This document shows positions 54,574-63,013 of a DNA stretch of 64,000 bases, one piece after another. Made by a program: the position numbers and the translations under genes. The DNA is taken from NCBI GenBank assembly GCA_964459445.1, contig CAYWMP010000006.1, positions 1 through 64,000 of the forward strand. The letters run 5' to 3'. A model generated the notes under the pieces. It worked only from the letters and a program-made list of their open reading frames with translations, was not told the DNA's origin and searched no databases. The stretch is from CAYWMP01 sp964459445 (lineage in GTDB: Bacteria > Desulfobacterota > DSM-4660 > Desulfatiglandales > HGW-15). Position 1 is the stretch's first letter; every line of letters begins with the position of its first letter.

Positions 54574-55398
54574 CTACGAAAGCGTTTGAAAATAGCTTTT
54601 CTTGTTTTTCGATATATGAATGTGAAGGATTCCAGTTATTGCTGGAGAATGAGCGACAATAAGCCCGTCCACAGAGAAGCTTTCATCCGGAGTATGAGAG
54701 GCAATAATAGTAAACCCATATTTTTCTATTAAATTGTAGCATGGAAAGTGATTATCTCCGTGGGTAGATATGAAGAGAAAGTTGATTCGGCTTTCTTCGA
54801 AAGATTTTTCGCAACCATACAACATATCTAGTTCTGCACCTTGAATATCAGAATGCAGGATATCGATATGCGGAATATTTTGAGTTTGCACAAAGTTATC
54901 GATTGAGACTTGCGGTAGATAAATTTGCTTACCGTCCCAGTCGATGAAAGATTCCCTTTTTGAATAAAACTTTCCGACAAATGCATTTATGAATGTTCCA
55001 CTCATTCCATTTAGTGCAAAATTATTCAGGCCAACAATTAACTTATCTCGATTCGGTTCGATCATGTAAGTATTGGCACACCTAATGGAGTTAACAAACC
55101 ATGCTGAATAATATGCCCAATAACTGCCTAGTTCGATCATCGTTCCACCTTCTGGAACATATTTTAGAACCTCATGAAACACTTTTTCTTCTTGTGGTTC
55201 ATGATGCCCTCTCAAGCGATCGATGATTTCGGCCATCCATGTACCGTGGTAACCGCCGTAAATGACCTTAACGCCATTGTGCATTACTTGATATTTTAAT
55301 CCATTTTTCTCCTCAACTTGACCGGCATTAGGCACCTTGGGTATGTTGTCAGTATCATGGCAGCTCGTAGTAAGTCTAATGCGTGATTGATGCATCAT
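54574..55398 (-). CDS. FkbM family methyltransferase, AT-rich
   Basis: 274 residues. GGTMIELGSYWAYYSAWFVN is motif I, NTYMIEPNRDKLIVGLNNFA is motif II, and HIDILHSDIQGAELDMLYGC is the FkbM hallmark (here DIQGAE for DVEG-type). Unlike the other two FkbM genes it is visibly AT-richer, which hints at separate acquisition. Its start at 55398 is 62 bases from the upstream glycosyltransferase. Probably an O-methyltransferase for a sugar. Confidence 0.85.
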   Translation of the reverse strand: MMHQSRIRLTTSCHDTDNIPKVPNAGQVEEKNGLKYQVMHNGVKVIYGGYHGTWMAEIIDRLRGHHEPQEEKVFHEVLKYVPEGGTMIELGSYWAYYSAWFVNSIRCANTYMIEPNRDKLIVGLNNFALNGMSGTFINAFVGKFYSKRESFIDWDGKQIYLPQVSIDNFVQTQNIPHIDILHSDIQGAELDMLYGCEKSFEESRINFLFISTHGDNHFPCYNLIEKYGFTIIASHTPDESFSVDGLIVAHSPAITGILHIHISKNKKSYFQTLS

Positions 55399-55460
55399 TG
55401 GTCGTTTATTTCCTCATTGGTGAGCGCACCAGCGTTAGGGTTGATTTGTGCAAAGGACAG

Positions 55461-56411
55461 TCAGAAATTCCGGGAAAACCGATTCCAGAAATCAAGGAGC
55501 TCTCTTTCTTGTCTTTTGAAGTTGTATTGGTTAGCGGTTTCGAGGGCCTGTTCTTGGAGGATGCTTATCTGATCTTCATTTTTTTCCAGAAGCTCCAGGG
55601 CTTTTGTGAGGGTCCAAGCACACTCTATAACATTGCCCTCCTCACACCAGAAACCGTTGTTGTTCCTTGCGTAATCCAAACCCCCGTACCCGTGATAGCC
55701 CACAACGATACAACCACAGGCCATGGCCTCAATAGGGGGCAATCCAAATCCTTCGTATTGACTCGTAGAGAGGAAAATAGCGGATTCACCGAGAATATCT
55801 GCGACTTCCCTTTCATTTAAATCGTCAATGGATACCCACGGGACATTCCTGTAGGCACCGGAGATTTTGTTAAAGAAGGGCTTGATGAAATCAATCTCAA
55901 ACCCTCTCTTTCTCGGCATATAGGCAATCTGTAGCTTTTTATTCAGAGGCTTGAAGACATCCAAAGGAATGGCATAGGGGACGACAGGAACATCGGCGTA
56001 ACCGAATACGGTGCTAATGAAGTCGCTGATGATTGTGGAACTGCAGAAGATGCCTGATATGCCATAGTCCTCCCAGGTCTCATCACTCTGAATGCCCTGG
56101 AAAACATAAAAATGATTCTGGCAAAATATGAGTTTTCTGACATTGATGTCTTTGAAGGCCTTTAGGGCTGCCCGATGATCCTCGGGAATAACTATGATGT
56201 CTTCGGGATAGACTGTAAAATCGCCCTGGAGATAGAGAATGGGAATATCCGGTTCGAACCAACTGGGTCTAAATCCGGGCTTGGTGTGGACGATAAAGGC
56301 CGGAAAACCGTTTTTGACCAAATGGGATACATGATGGTAGATGGTCCTTACCCCCCCGGCGGGGAAGGGGGTGTCACGGCTTACATAGAGTATTCGGCTG
56401 TTAGTCGGCAT
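55461..56411 (-). CDS. GT4-like glycosyltransferase
   Basis: 316 residues, compact for a GT-B enzyme. The N-terminal half has ILYVSRDTPFPAGGVRTIYH; the C-terminal half has IFLSTSQYEGFGLPPIEAMA and CGCIVVGYHGYGGLDYA, the E-x7-E donor site (EGFGLPPIE). It starts only 5 bases after the upstream FkbM gene, so the two are co-translated. No ribosome site stands out, consistent with coupling. Confidence 0.88.
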   Translation of the reverse strand: MPTNSRILYVSRDTPFPAGGVRTIYHHVSHLVKNGFPAFIVHTKPGFRPSWFEPDIPILYLQGDFTVYPEDIIVIPEDHRAALKAFKDINVRKLIFCQNHFYVFQGIQSDETWEDYGISGIFCSSTIISDFISTVFGYADVPVVPYAIPLDVFKPLNKKLQIAYMPRKRGFEIDFIKPFFNKISGAYRNVPWVSIDDLNEREVADILGESAIFLSTSQYEGFGLPPIEAMACGCIVVGYHGYGGLDYARNNNGFWCEEGNVIECAWTLTKALELLEKNEDQISILQEQALETANQYNFKRQERELLDFWNRFSRNF

Positions 56412-56416
56412 CTTGT

Positions 56417-57148
56417 TTATAAGTAGAAAATTCGGCCATGCATTGAGTTCATCTGCGAGAGTAAGTTTGAATTGACATACTTTGACAAACCCAAGCCTAT
56501 GGCCGATGATTTCAAATTAAAGAGGTGGAATTCAGAAAGCAGGAGATCCAATTGCCTTCGATCTTCTTCTGAATGATATTCAACCAGGACATAGTCCATG
56601 TGTCTTAACCGATCTTTTCCTATGCTCTCCAGGATTTCAATTTCACAGCCTTCGGTGTCGATTTTAAGCACGTCGATTCTACCCACAGCCAACTCATCGA
56701 GGGTGCCGCCGGCATCCATCAGTTTAATTTTTGCCGAATCCACGCTGTCAAACGCATACTTCGTGGAATCCATGGCCATGTAAACCTGGTTATAGTGCAG
56801 GGATGCTTCTCCATCCCCATTAGAAAGCCCCACCGGATGAACGTGAATCCCGGGGATGCCGGAAACATTTTTTTCAAGTATGGGGAGAGATCTTGGAGAG
56901 GGTTCGAAACAATGAACCGCGCTGTCGGGATCCATGAGCTTGCTGTACACCGCAAACAGCCCCACATTTGCGCCGACATCAACGATCTGTCGGATTCCGT
57001 TAGAACTTCGTTTATCCAAAACCGAGTATTCGTGCTCTTCAAAGATCTCCTTGATGAGGTGTCGCTCATTTTCAGGGACCTTGAGCGTGTATGATAGGCC
57101 GTTCCTTTCGACATTTCCTTGAACGAGATTTTTTTCTTCATCTGTCAT
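56417..57148 (-). CDS. FkbM family methyltransferase
   Basis: 243 residues. QIVDVGANVGLFAVYSKLMD is motif I, AVHCFEPSPRSLPILEKNV is motif II, and DVLKIDTEGCEIEILESI is the FkbM hallmark DTEG. Soluble, no signal peptide. It sits between two glycosyltransferases with gaps of 5 and 16 bases, in a tight operon, and probably methylates a sugar added by one of them. Confidence 0.92.
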   Translation of the reverse strand: MTDEEKNLVQGNVERNGLSYTLKVPENERHLIKEIFEEHEYSVLDKRSSNGIRQIVDVGANVGLFAVYSKLMDPDSAVHCFEPSPRSLPILEKNVSGIPGIHVHPVGLSNGDGEASLHYNQVYMAMDSTKYAFDSVDSAKIKLMDAGGTLDELAVGRIDVLKIDTEGCEIEILESIGKDRLRHMDYVLVEYHSEEDRRQLDLLLSEFHLFNLKSSAIGLGLSKYVNSNLLSQMNSMHGRIFYL

Positions 57149-57164
57149 CTTGTTGTCCTTATTT

Positions 57165-59027
57165 TCAATGGGACCAATTTTGCGAGAATGTCGACGTATT
57201 ATCTAAACCCTCAACAGAAAGAGGGGAGGGCTCCTTTAAATCGTCGGTAGCATCGTTTTTTGGGTGAGGGTTTTCGTCAATAGAACTGAGAAGAGTCAGC
57301 GCTGCAATGTTATCAGGTTGAAAAGCCAATATCGTTTGACATTGGCGGGCGGCTTCTCGATTCTTTCCAGCCTTTAGAAAGAGCTTCGCGAGTTCAAGAC
57401 GTGATTCTACATGATTAGGTAAAACATCATCAGCAATTTGCAAATAGGGTATGGCCCCTTCCTTTTTGCCCATGGCCAAACTGTTCCGTCCTAGACCCAG
57501 GGCCGCCAAACTATAAAAAGGATTAACTTTCAGGGCGAGCTTGAAGAACTCTGCGGCCTTTTGATACCGTCCGCGCTGCTCCTCTATACGCGCGAGTGCA
57601 TCCAATGCCGGGGCATAGAAAGGAGATACTTTCAGGGCATCTTTGAAGCAGGCGGAGGCTGCATCCGTATTTTTGGAGAGAAGAGCCAGACCCAACAATA
57701 ATTTGGGTCGCAAGGAGGCGGTTGATAATTTCGATGCCCGTTCCAGAAAACCGATGCAGTCGACACTCCCCTCTCTAAACAAACTCTCCCCCAACCAATA
57801 ATAGGGGATGTAGAACTCCGGCATGTTTTGAATGGCCCTTTTGTAAGACTCCAATCCATTTTGTGAATCACCCTCCTCAAACAGGGAGGAGGCATGCGAA
57901 GAGAGTTTTTCCGCCTCGCTTTCTTTCACACGATAGGCCTTGCTGTCCTGGGCAATGGGTTCAAGAATGCTGTATGAAATGCCTTTTGGGGTCTTCACCT
58001 TACTTAGACTGGCGTAGAATTTGATTCTTTCGGACGCGTGAATCTGTTCTTGTCGGCTTGAACGCACATATTCGTATGCGTTCCTTGAAATTGAATAACG
58101 ATTTTCCGGATCCTCTGCGAGTTCCTTGAGAAGCTTACGCAATTCTATCTCGTCCTTGAAAAGCAGAGCAGTAACACCGTGGTCGGCAGTCTTTTGATAG
58201 GGGGCATGGGCGGAAAGAACCGGGGTAACGCCCCGTGAACCGTATTCCAAAAATTTTATATCCGATCTGCAGCGGTTGTACGCTGTGTTTAATAGAGGCG
58301 CTAATCCGACATCAATGGTTTCGAGGAAGCGGTAATAATCTGAGAGACTCCCGGTCGGCCTATAGGATTTCTGCCGGTCCGGAATACCGCTGAAATAATC
58401 CATCCCCCTTTTTGTGCCCATGAGGGAGAAACGGACATTAGGATGTTTCTTGAGAAATTCCACGACCGTCGGTGCGATCCACTTCAAATCCTCAAGGTGA
58501 GAATAGGAGCCTGCCCAACCCAGCGTGAAATCATTGCTCCTTTCTCGACAAAAATCACCAGAGTCCATGAGGTGATTCCTGAAGACCTTAAAACGATCGT
58601 TAAGAAAGGAAAATGTATCTATTAATTCTTCTGTTGTGACTTGAACGGCATCCGCCAGACTCGCATAAAGGAAAACCGTAGAGAGGTTTAAGGGGTCATT
58701 GAAATAGGGTGCCATTGGATCATGCGCTTGAAAGGCCACAAAGTTATCGGATATCTCGAATACAGTGGGCAAATCCTGTTTCTTTCTCATCTCGAGGATA
58801 GGGAGAAAATCCTGATCGCTGACCATGTGTAATAGGAGAACATCTGCCTGTAAGCAAAGATCCTGCAAATGGGGTGAATGAGCGTTGATATTAATAACGG
58901 CTACACCTTGAACTCGAGCCATGGCTATGGCGGGCTGTTCAATTCGGTATATGAAATCACCGATCCTGGTTTTTTGAGGGTGATACACCTGTACAAGCAA
59001 CAGGTCTTTTTCAAGGTTGGTTCTCAT
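57165..59027 (-). CDS. Glycosyltransferase-TPR protein
   Basis: 620 residues, paralogous to 52933-54456. The N-terminal ~350 residues are a GT-B-like transferase (FTLGWAGSYSHLEDLKWIAP, NRCRSDIKFLEYGSRGVTPV). Residues ~375-600 are six or more TPR units (ALDALARIEEQRGRYQKAAE). The extra TPR units make it ~110 residues longer than its paralogue, perhaps for a different partner. It is followed after 16 bases by an FkbM gene. Confidence 0.87.
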   Translation of the reverse strand: MRTNLEKDLLLVQVYHPQKTRIGDFIYRIEQPAIAMARVQGVAVININAHSPHLQDLCLQADVLLLHMVSDQDFLPILEMRKKQDLPTVFEISDNFVAFQAHDPMAPYFNDPLNLSTVFLYASLADAVQVTTEELIDTFSFLNDRFKVFRNHLMDSGDFCRERSNDFTLGWAGSYSHLEDLKWIAPTVVEFLKKHPNVRFSLMGTKRGMDYFSGIPDRQKSYRPTGSLSDYYRFLETIDVGLAPLLNTAYNRCRSDIKFLEYGSRGVTPVLSAHAPYQKTADHGVTALLFKDEIELRKLLKELAEDPENRYSISRNAYEYVRSSRQEQIHASERIKFYASLSKVKTPKGISYSILEPIAQDSKAYRVKESEAEKLSSHASSLFEEGDSQNGLESYKRAIQNMPEFYIPYYWLGESLFREGSVDCIGFLERASKLSTASLRPKLLLGLALLSKNTDAASACFKDALKVSPFYAPALDALARIEEQRGRYQKAAEFFKLALKVNPFYSLAALGLGRNSLAMGKKEGAIPYLQIADDVLPNHVESRLELAKLFLKAGKNREAARQCQTILAFQPDNIAALTLLSSIDENPHPKNDATDDLKEPSPLSVEGLDNTSTFSQNWSH

Positions 59028-59081
59028 AAACTGCGTAATTTGAAAATTAGGGTCAATTTGACGACCGGGCTCTTGGGGGAA

Positions 59082-60827
59082 TCAGGGCGCAGCAAAAGCC
59101 TTTTCAGAATCGTTCACCATGGAGTGCGGTTCCTCGAAATTCGGCGCAGGTTCCACCTTAGAGTTCACGAAATCGGCTATGGATTCTGAAGTGCTTAGTA
59201 GTCTCAAGGCAAGGTTTTCAAACTCGTGATAGTAGTTGGCAGTTTTTAGGGCCAGGCTAAGGAGATTCGTTTCAACAAGATTGTCCATTCGGATTTTTGT
59301 GTACTCAAACACGGGACCGAAATAGGGATTCTCTTCAAATAGAGAAGCGTCGTCCTCCTTTTTTTGCAGCAATTCACCAAGTTCATTTACTTTTTCGTGA
59401 TTTCCGGCTTTGAGATGGTCGTACATTTCCAGACTGATCCTATAGTTTTCATTAAAGAGATTACGAGCTTTGGTTGTCACATCCCGGAGTTCACGAAGCA
59501 TGTCATCCATCTCCCATTTTTGCGGATGTTGTCCGTAACCCTCAATCATATCAATGAGATACTCGGTTAGGGACGCTTCACCATCGACCTTAAACATCAA
59601 TGTTGACAGCCAAAATCCTTTGTAGATGAACCGGATGATCTCATCGGACTTCAATAGTCGATTATCGATCGGTTTCCAGTCCAGATTCCCCCAGGGATCA
59701 AATATAGATTTATTGATACCAATAGGCCCATCGCTTTCAAGGGGTTTAATGCTTAAACCATGGTCAAGGATTTCATCGTAACGGGTAACGATCTCTAGGA
59801 CCGTGTTTGGTTGAATGTAGTTTAGACACTCTTTCTCGGAACATGCCGAAGTATTCTGACAGGGAAAGCATGAAATATCGGGGAACACTGCAATATTGTT
59901 CGCACCATAGGGCCCTGTTTCAACAAAATGGGTTGTAAAAAATAGACCAATAACAGGTGTTCCGACGGCAGCCGCAAGGTGCATGGGACCGGTATCGTTT
60001 GTTACCAGGAGACTGCATTTTGAAATCAGGGCCGAAAGTTGGTCCAGGGATGTTTTACCCGTCAGGTCCTTGCAACCCGGACCAGCATGATCAAATATCT
60101 GCCGGCCCAATTCCTTCTCGTTTTCATCACCGAATACAATGACCTTGTAATCATCGTTCTTGGTAAGATTACCTGCAAGTTCGGAGAATTTTTCAACCGG
60201 CCACCTTTTGGTATCATCACTTGCCCCGGGTACCAGGCCTATTATCTTCTTTCCCGCTATACCCAGGTCCTGTAGAAATCCTTCGGCTTCCCTAACACTA
60301 TCTTCTTTTAGGGGGTAGATGACTTGGTTCGGGATCTCGGGGAGGTTAAGAATATTCTTGTTGACATTGACCCAATTGAGAATACTGAATTTTCGATTAA
60401 CGAATGCTGAAATGCAATAGGCCAGCCATTTCTCTTTCACATGAAACTGTCTGTTTTTGGTCCCATAGAATCCCGAGACAGAGGCGCCGTCAGCCAAATA
60501 GGCCAGAATAGCCGATGGAAAAGAATAGCTGAAATTAATGACCCAATCCCATTTCCGGTTAAGAACAGGGCTCAGCTCGCTATCGAGTAGGTCGATGGCG
60601 GCTAAAATATCCTCAACCTTGGAACTTTTGCTCAATGAAGTCAGCTCCCCCTTGTTCAGCGAGTAGACCCCGCTCACTTCAGGCATGGAAGAGAATATGG
60701 GGGCCCCCACAGAGGATGTCAGCACGGAGATGTTGGCCTCCTGGAAGAATTGTTTGAGGCCTCTGATAATGGGAGTCATCTGCAGGGCGTCACCCAGTCG
60801 CAGTATTTGTATGAGAAGTATGTCCAA
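59082..60827 (-). CDS. GT9 heptosyltransferase-like glycosyltransferase with helical C-terminus
   Basis: 581 residues. Residues ~1-350 are GT9: DILLIQILRLGDALQMTPII, IIGLVPGASDDTKRWPVEKF, LVTNDTGPMHLAAAVGTPVI and a CX2CX5CX4C cluster near PDISCFPCQN. Known members transfer heptose to LPS core, but here the donor is not known. The ~210 C-terminal residues are helical with no clear family, similar in layout to the tail of the OGT-GT9 fusion. The start is a TTG with AGGAGG 7-8 bases upstream. A small gene lies 33 bases upstream. Confidence 0.9.
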   Translation of the reverse strand: MDILLIQILRLGDALQMTPIIRGLKQFFQEANISVLTSSVGAPIFSSMPEVSGVYSLNKGELTSLSKSSKVEDILAAIDLLDSELSPVLNRKWDWVINFSYSFPSAILAYLADGASVSGFYGTKNRQFHVKEKWLAYCISAFVNRKFSILNWVNVNKNILNLPEIPNQVIYPLKEDSVREAEGFLQDLGIAGKKIIGLVPGASDDTKRWPVEKFSELAGNLTKNDDYKVIVFGDENEKELGRQIFDHAGPGCKDLTGKTSLDQLSALISKCSLLVTNDTGPMHLAAAVGTPVIGLFFTTHFVETGPYGANNIAVFPDISCFPCQNTSACSEKECLNYIQPNTVLEIVTRYDEILDHGLSIKPLESDGPIGINKSIFDPWGNLDWKPIDNRLLKSDEIIRFIYKGFWLSTLMFKVDGEASLTEYLIDMIEGYGQHPQKWEMDDMLRELRDVTTKARNLFNENYRISLEMYDHLKAGNHEKVNELGELLQKKEDDASLFEENPYFGPVFEYTKIRMDNLVETNLLSLALKTANYYHEFENLALRLLSTSESIADFVNSKVEPAPNFEEPHSMVNDSEKAFAAP

Positions 60828-60860
60828 CCTGTGTCCTCCTTTCTCAATTACATGAATTCT

Positions 60861-61034
60861 TTAACCTCTCTTGGAAAGCTCATGCAGGAGACGCAGAATC
60901 GCTTCTTCACCGTTCATGACGTCGCTATCCGACCCCATACTATCCAAGATCATCTCGAGGTCGACAAATTGGCCATATTGGGCCTCCTTGTCATCTTTCA
61001 CGATTTTTTTTGCCTTTTCGAATGATATTTCCAT
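60861..61034 (-). CDS. Small acidic protein of 57 residues, unknown function
   Basis: A short frame (MEISFEKAKKIVKDDK at the N-terminus, HELSKRG at the C-terminus) with an AAGGAC sequence about 11 bases before its ATG. It lies in register between the GT9 gene and the GT2 gene, with gaps of 33 and 63 bases, so it is probably co-transcribed. It is predicted to be two short helices, acidic, with no Cys, no signal peptide and no membrane segment. I do not recognise a family. It might be a small adaptor for a neighbouring enzyme. Confidence 0.55.
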   Translation of the reverse strand: MEISFEKAKKIVKDDKEAQYGQFVDLEMILDSMGSDSDVMNGEEAILRLLHELSKRG

Positions 61035-61097
61035 TTGATTTTTCAGTCCTTAGTTATTGGTTATTGGTGTTGAGTCTTTGTAAGCACCACAAAGGGG

Positions 61098-61934
61098 CTA
61101 ATTCACAACCGGGAAATCCATATCCAGAACACCGGGATCGGGGTCGTAGGTGACTGTTCCTTTTTGAAGGAGCCCCTTGGCTACCAGGGGATAGTCACCT
61201 TCGTATTTCCTGATTTTCCTGTATGCGAGCATTTTTCTTTGCCATCCGGCGAATTTATCAGGGCTATCGTAATATTCGTTTTCGATATCGAGGCAAAGAT
61301 CATAGTCCTTTTGGTATGATTTCTGTTGGCTGTGGATATTTTTGGCTTGGTTTTTTCTTTTGTAGAGGTTGTTCTTTGAATAGACCCATCCAAAATGAAA
61401 TAAAGGAGGATCTTCCACTAAGCCCACCGGGTCGATGCTACCCCCAAAAGTCCATCCGTCCTCGGCAACAAAATTCTCTACCAGGTTTGGAACCAACCGC
61501 ACCGCGTGTTCATATCCCGGCTTTGTTTCCACATGTTGAAAGTCACCCACGAAATGCAGGAATTTCAGGGCAAAACTGGCGTATTCGGAATGGGGTTGTG
61601 AAGTCATGAGCCGTAGTTTAGGGAGGAAGGCTTCGTGAATCACCTCGTCGGCCTGCAGATTGTAGACCCAATCGCATTTTGCCCTTTCTTTGAGTCTATT
61701 GGTCATGGTTGCGATGATTTCGCCGTAATCGGATTTGGACCAGTGGTCCCTGAATAGTTCCACATTTTTGAATTTCTGAGCAACAAGCTCAAGATAATCA
61801 TAGGTCCCGTCTTCGGAGTGACCGTCAGAAATCAGGAATTCATCGGCCGAATCAACAATAGATCTTATGGATTCGAGGAATGGGTATCCGTTTTTGATTC
61901 CGTCTTTGATTATCATCAAACAGGTTAAACTCAT
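61098..61934 (-). CDS. GT2-like glycosyltransferase
   Basis: 278 residues. LTCLMIIKDGIKNGYPFLES is the GT2 start, LISDGHSEDGTYDYLELVAQ the nucleotide-binding region and NLQADEVIHEAF the DxD-equivalent (QADE). The C-terminal region PLFHFGWVYSKNNLYKRKNQ is characteristic of this branch. No TPR is attached, unlike the other GT2 proteins here. It ends at DMDFPVVN. It is separated by 42 bases from the upstream GT4 gene. Confidence 0.88.
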   Translation of the reverse strand: MSLTCLMIIKDGIKNGYPFLESIRSIVDSADEFLISDGHSEDGTYDYLELVAQKFKNVELFRDHWSKSDYGEIIATMTNRLKERAKCDWVYNLQADEVIHEAFLPKLRLMTSQPHSEYASFALKFLHFVGDFQHVETKPGYEHAVRLVPNLVENFVAEDGWTFGGSIDPVGLVEDPPLFHFGWVYSKNNLYKRKNQAKNIHSQQKSYQKDYDLCLDIENEYYDSPDKFAGWQRKMLAYRKIRKYEGDYPLVAKGLLQKGTVTYDPDPGVLDMDFPVVN

Positions 61935-61976
61935 CGGCGTAATTCTCTATTCGATTTAAGATCGAAACTTCGTACG

Positions 61977-62981
61977 CTAAGGCGCTATTTCCAATAAACC
62001 ATTGATTTCTTCATCGATATGAAACTTCTTGGATTTCTCGAATATCTTTTGATAGTCAAATGCAATATTTAATCCCTGGTTCAATGTATTCGGATCATTG
62101 GATGATATGCCGCAGTCACCGATCATTTCCGGCAGCGAACCATTGGCTGAGCCTATGACTGGTGTTCCTTTTGAGAGACTTTCAAGGACGGTTCTGGGGA
62201 AGGTATCAGGAATTCGACTGGGCATAATATAGGCCCTGGTTTTCTTGAAGGCTGTCCGGTGTTCCTCACCCCGATGCAGAGGTCCCTTGAAGTCAAAATT
62301 AGGGATTTCTTTGGCGTGTTGCGAAGCGAGCTCTGCGATTCTCTCACTGCCCGCCCCATAAGCTACGAAACATTTTTCGGGATTCAACCTGGCAAGTTCA
62401 ATGAATACGGGAAGCCCCTTTGCCTCCCATCCCCAATTGAAACCGCCCACCCAAAGGAAATAATCGTCTCTGTCGCCACAGAATTCGTATTCTTCGTCAG
62501 CCAGTCCCGTATACACTTGATAAGAACAATCCGCCTCCCAGGGTTCTTTAACCCAGTTATCGTACTGAAATTGGGATATGAATCGATATAAAAGATTGTC
62601 TTCCTTGATCATCCAGCCTTCCTGTTTAAGGCAGCTATCGTGAAAAGTGCAAACGACCGGTATGTCAATTCTTGATAATCCCAATCCCGACCAATGGCTT
62701 TGGGACCATACAACGTCAGGCTTCCTGTCAAGGACCACCTCTTTAACTGCGTTTATGAAAGGGTAGGGTTTGCCGCTTGCCGCTACTGCGGGTTTCACTG
62801 GCACATCGACCACTTCAAAGGGATAGCTCTCGGGTGTCTCCCTCTGGGGCACCACGCAAAAGAAATCGAGGCCGCGTCGGTACAGGCCCCAGGCGAGGTT
62901 TTCAACGCAGGATTCTATTCCCCCATAGGACTTAACCGGGAATTGGGCGTGATAATCGTTTCCAACGAGTGCTATTTTCAT
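61977..62981 (-). CDS. GT4 family glycosyltransferase
   Basis: 334 residues of GT-B fold. The acceptor-side N-terminus is YGGIESCVENLAWGLYRRGL; the donor-side motifs are FLWVGGFNWGWEAKGLPVFI and PSRIPDTFPRTVLESLSKGT, with VIGSANGSLPEMI. It resembles the 32704-34017 enzyme but lacks its tail. It starts 32 bases from the flavoprotein gene upstream, so the operon probably continues beyond the right edge of the window. Confidence 0.9.
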   Translation of the reverse strand: MKIALVGNDYHAQFPVKSYGGIESCVENLAWGLYRRGLDFFCVVPQRETPESYPFEVVDVPVKPAVAASGKPYPFINAVKEVVLDRKPDVVWSQSHWSGLGLSRIDIPVVCTFHDSCLKQEGWMIKEDNLLYRFISQFQYDNWVKEPWEADCSYQVYTGLADEEYEFCGDRDDYFLWVGGFNWGWEAKGLPVFIELARLNPEKCFVAYGAGSERIAELASQHAKEIPNFDFKGPLHRGEEHRTAFKKTRAYIMPSRIPDTFPRTVLESLSKGTPVIGSANGSLPEMIGDCGISSNDPNTLNQGLNIAFDYQKIFEKSKKFHIDEEINGLLEIAP

Positions 62982-63013
62982 TTTGACGGTCTTCAGTATC
63001 TAACCGTAGTGTT

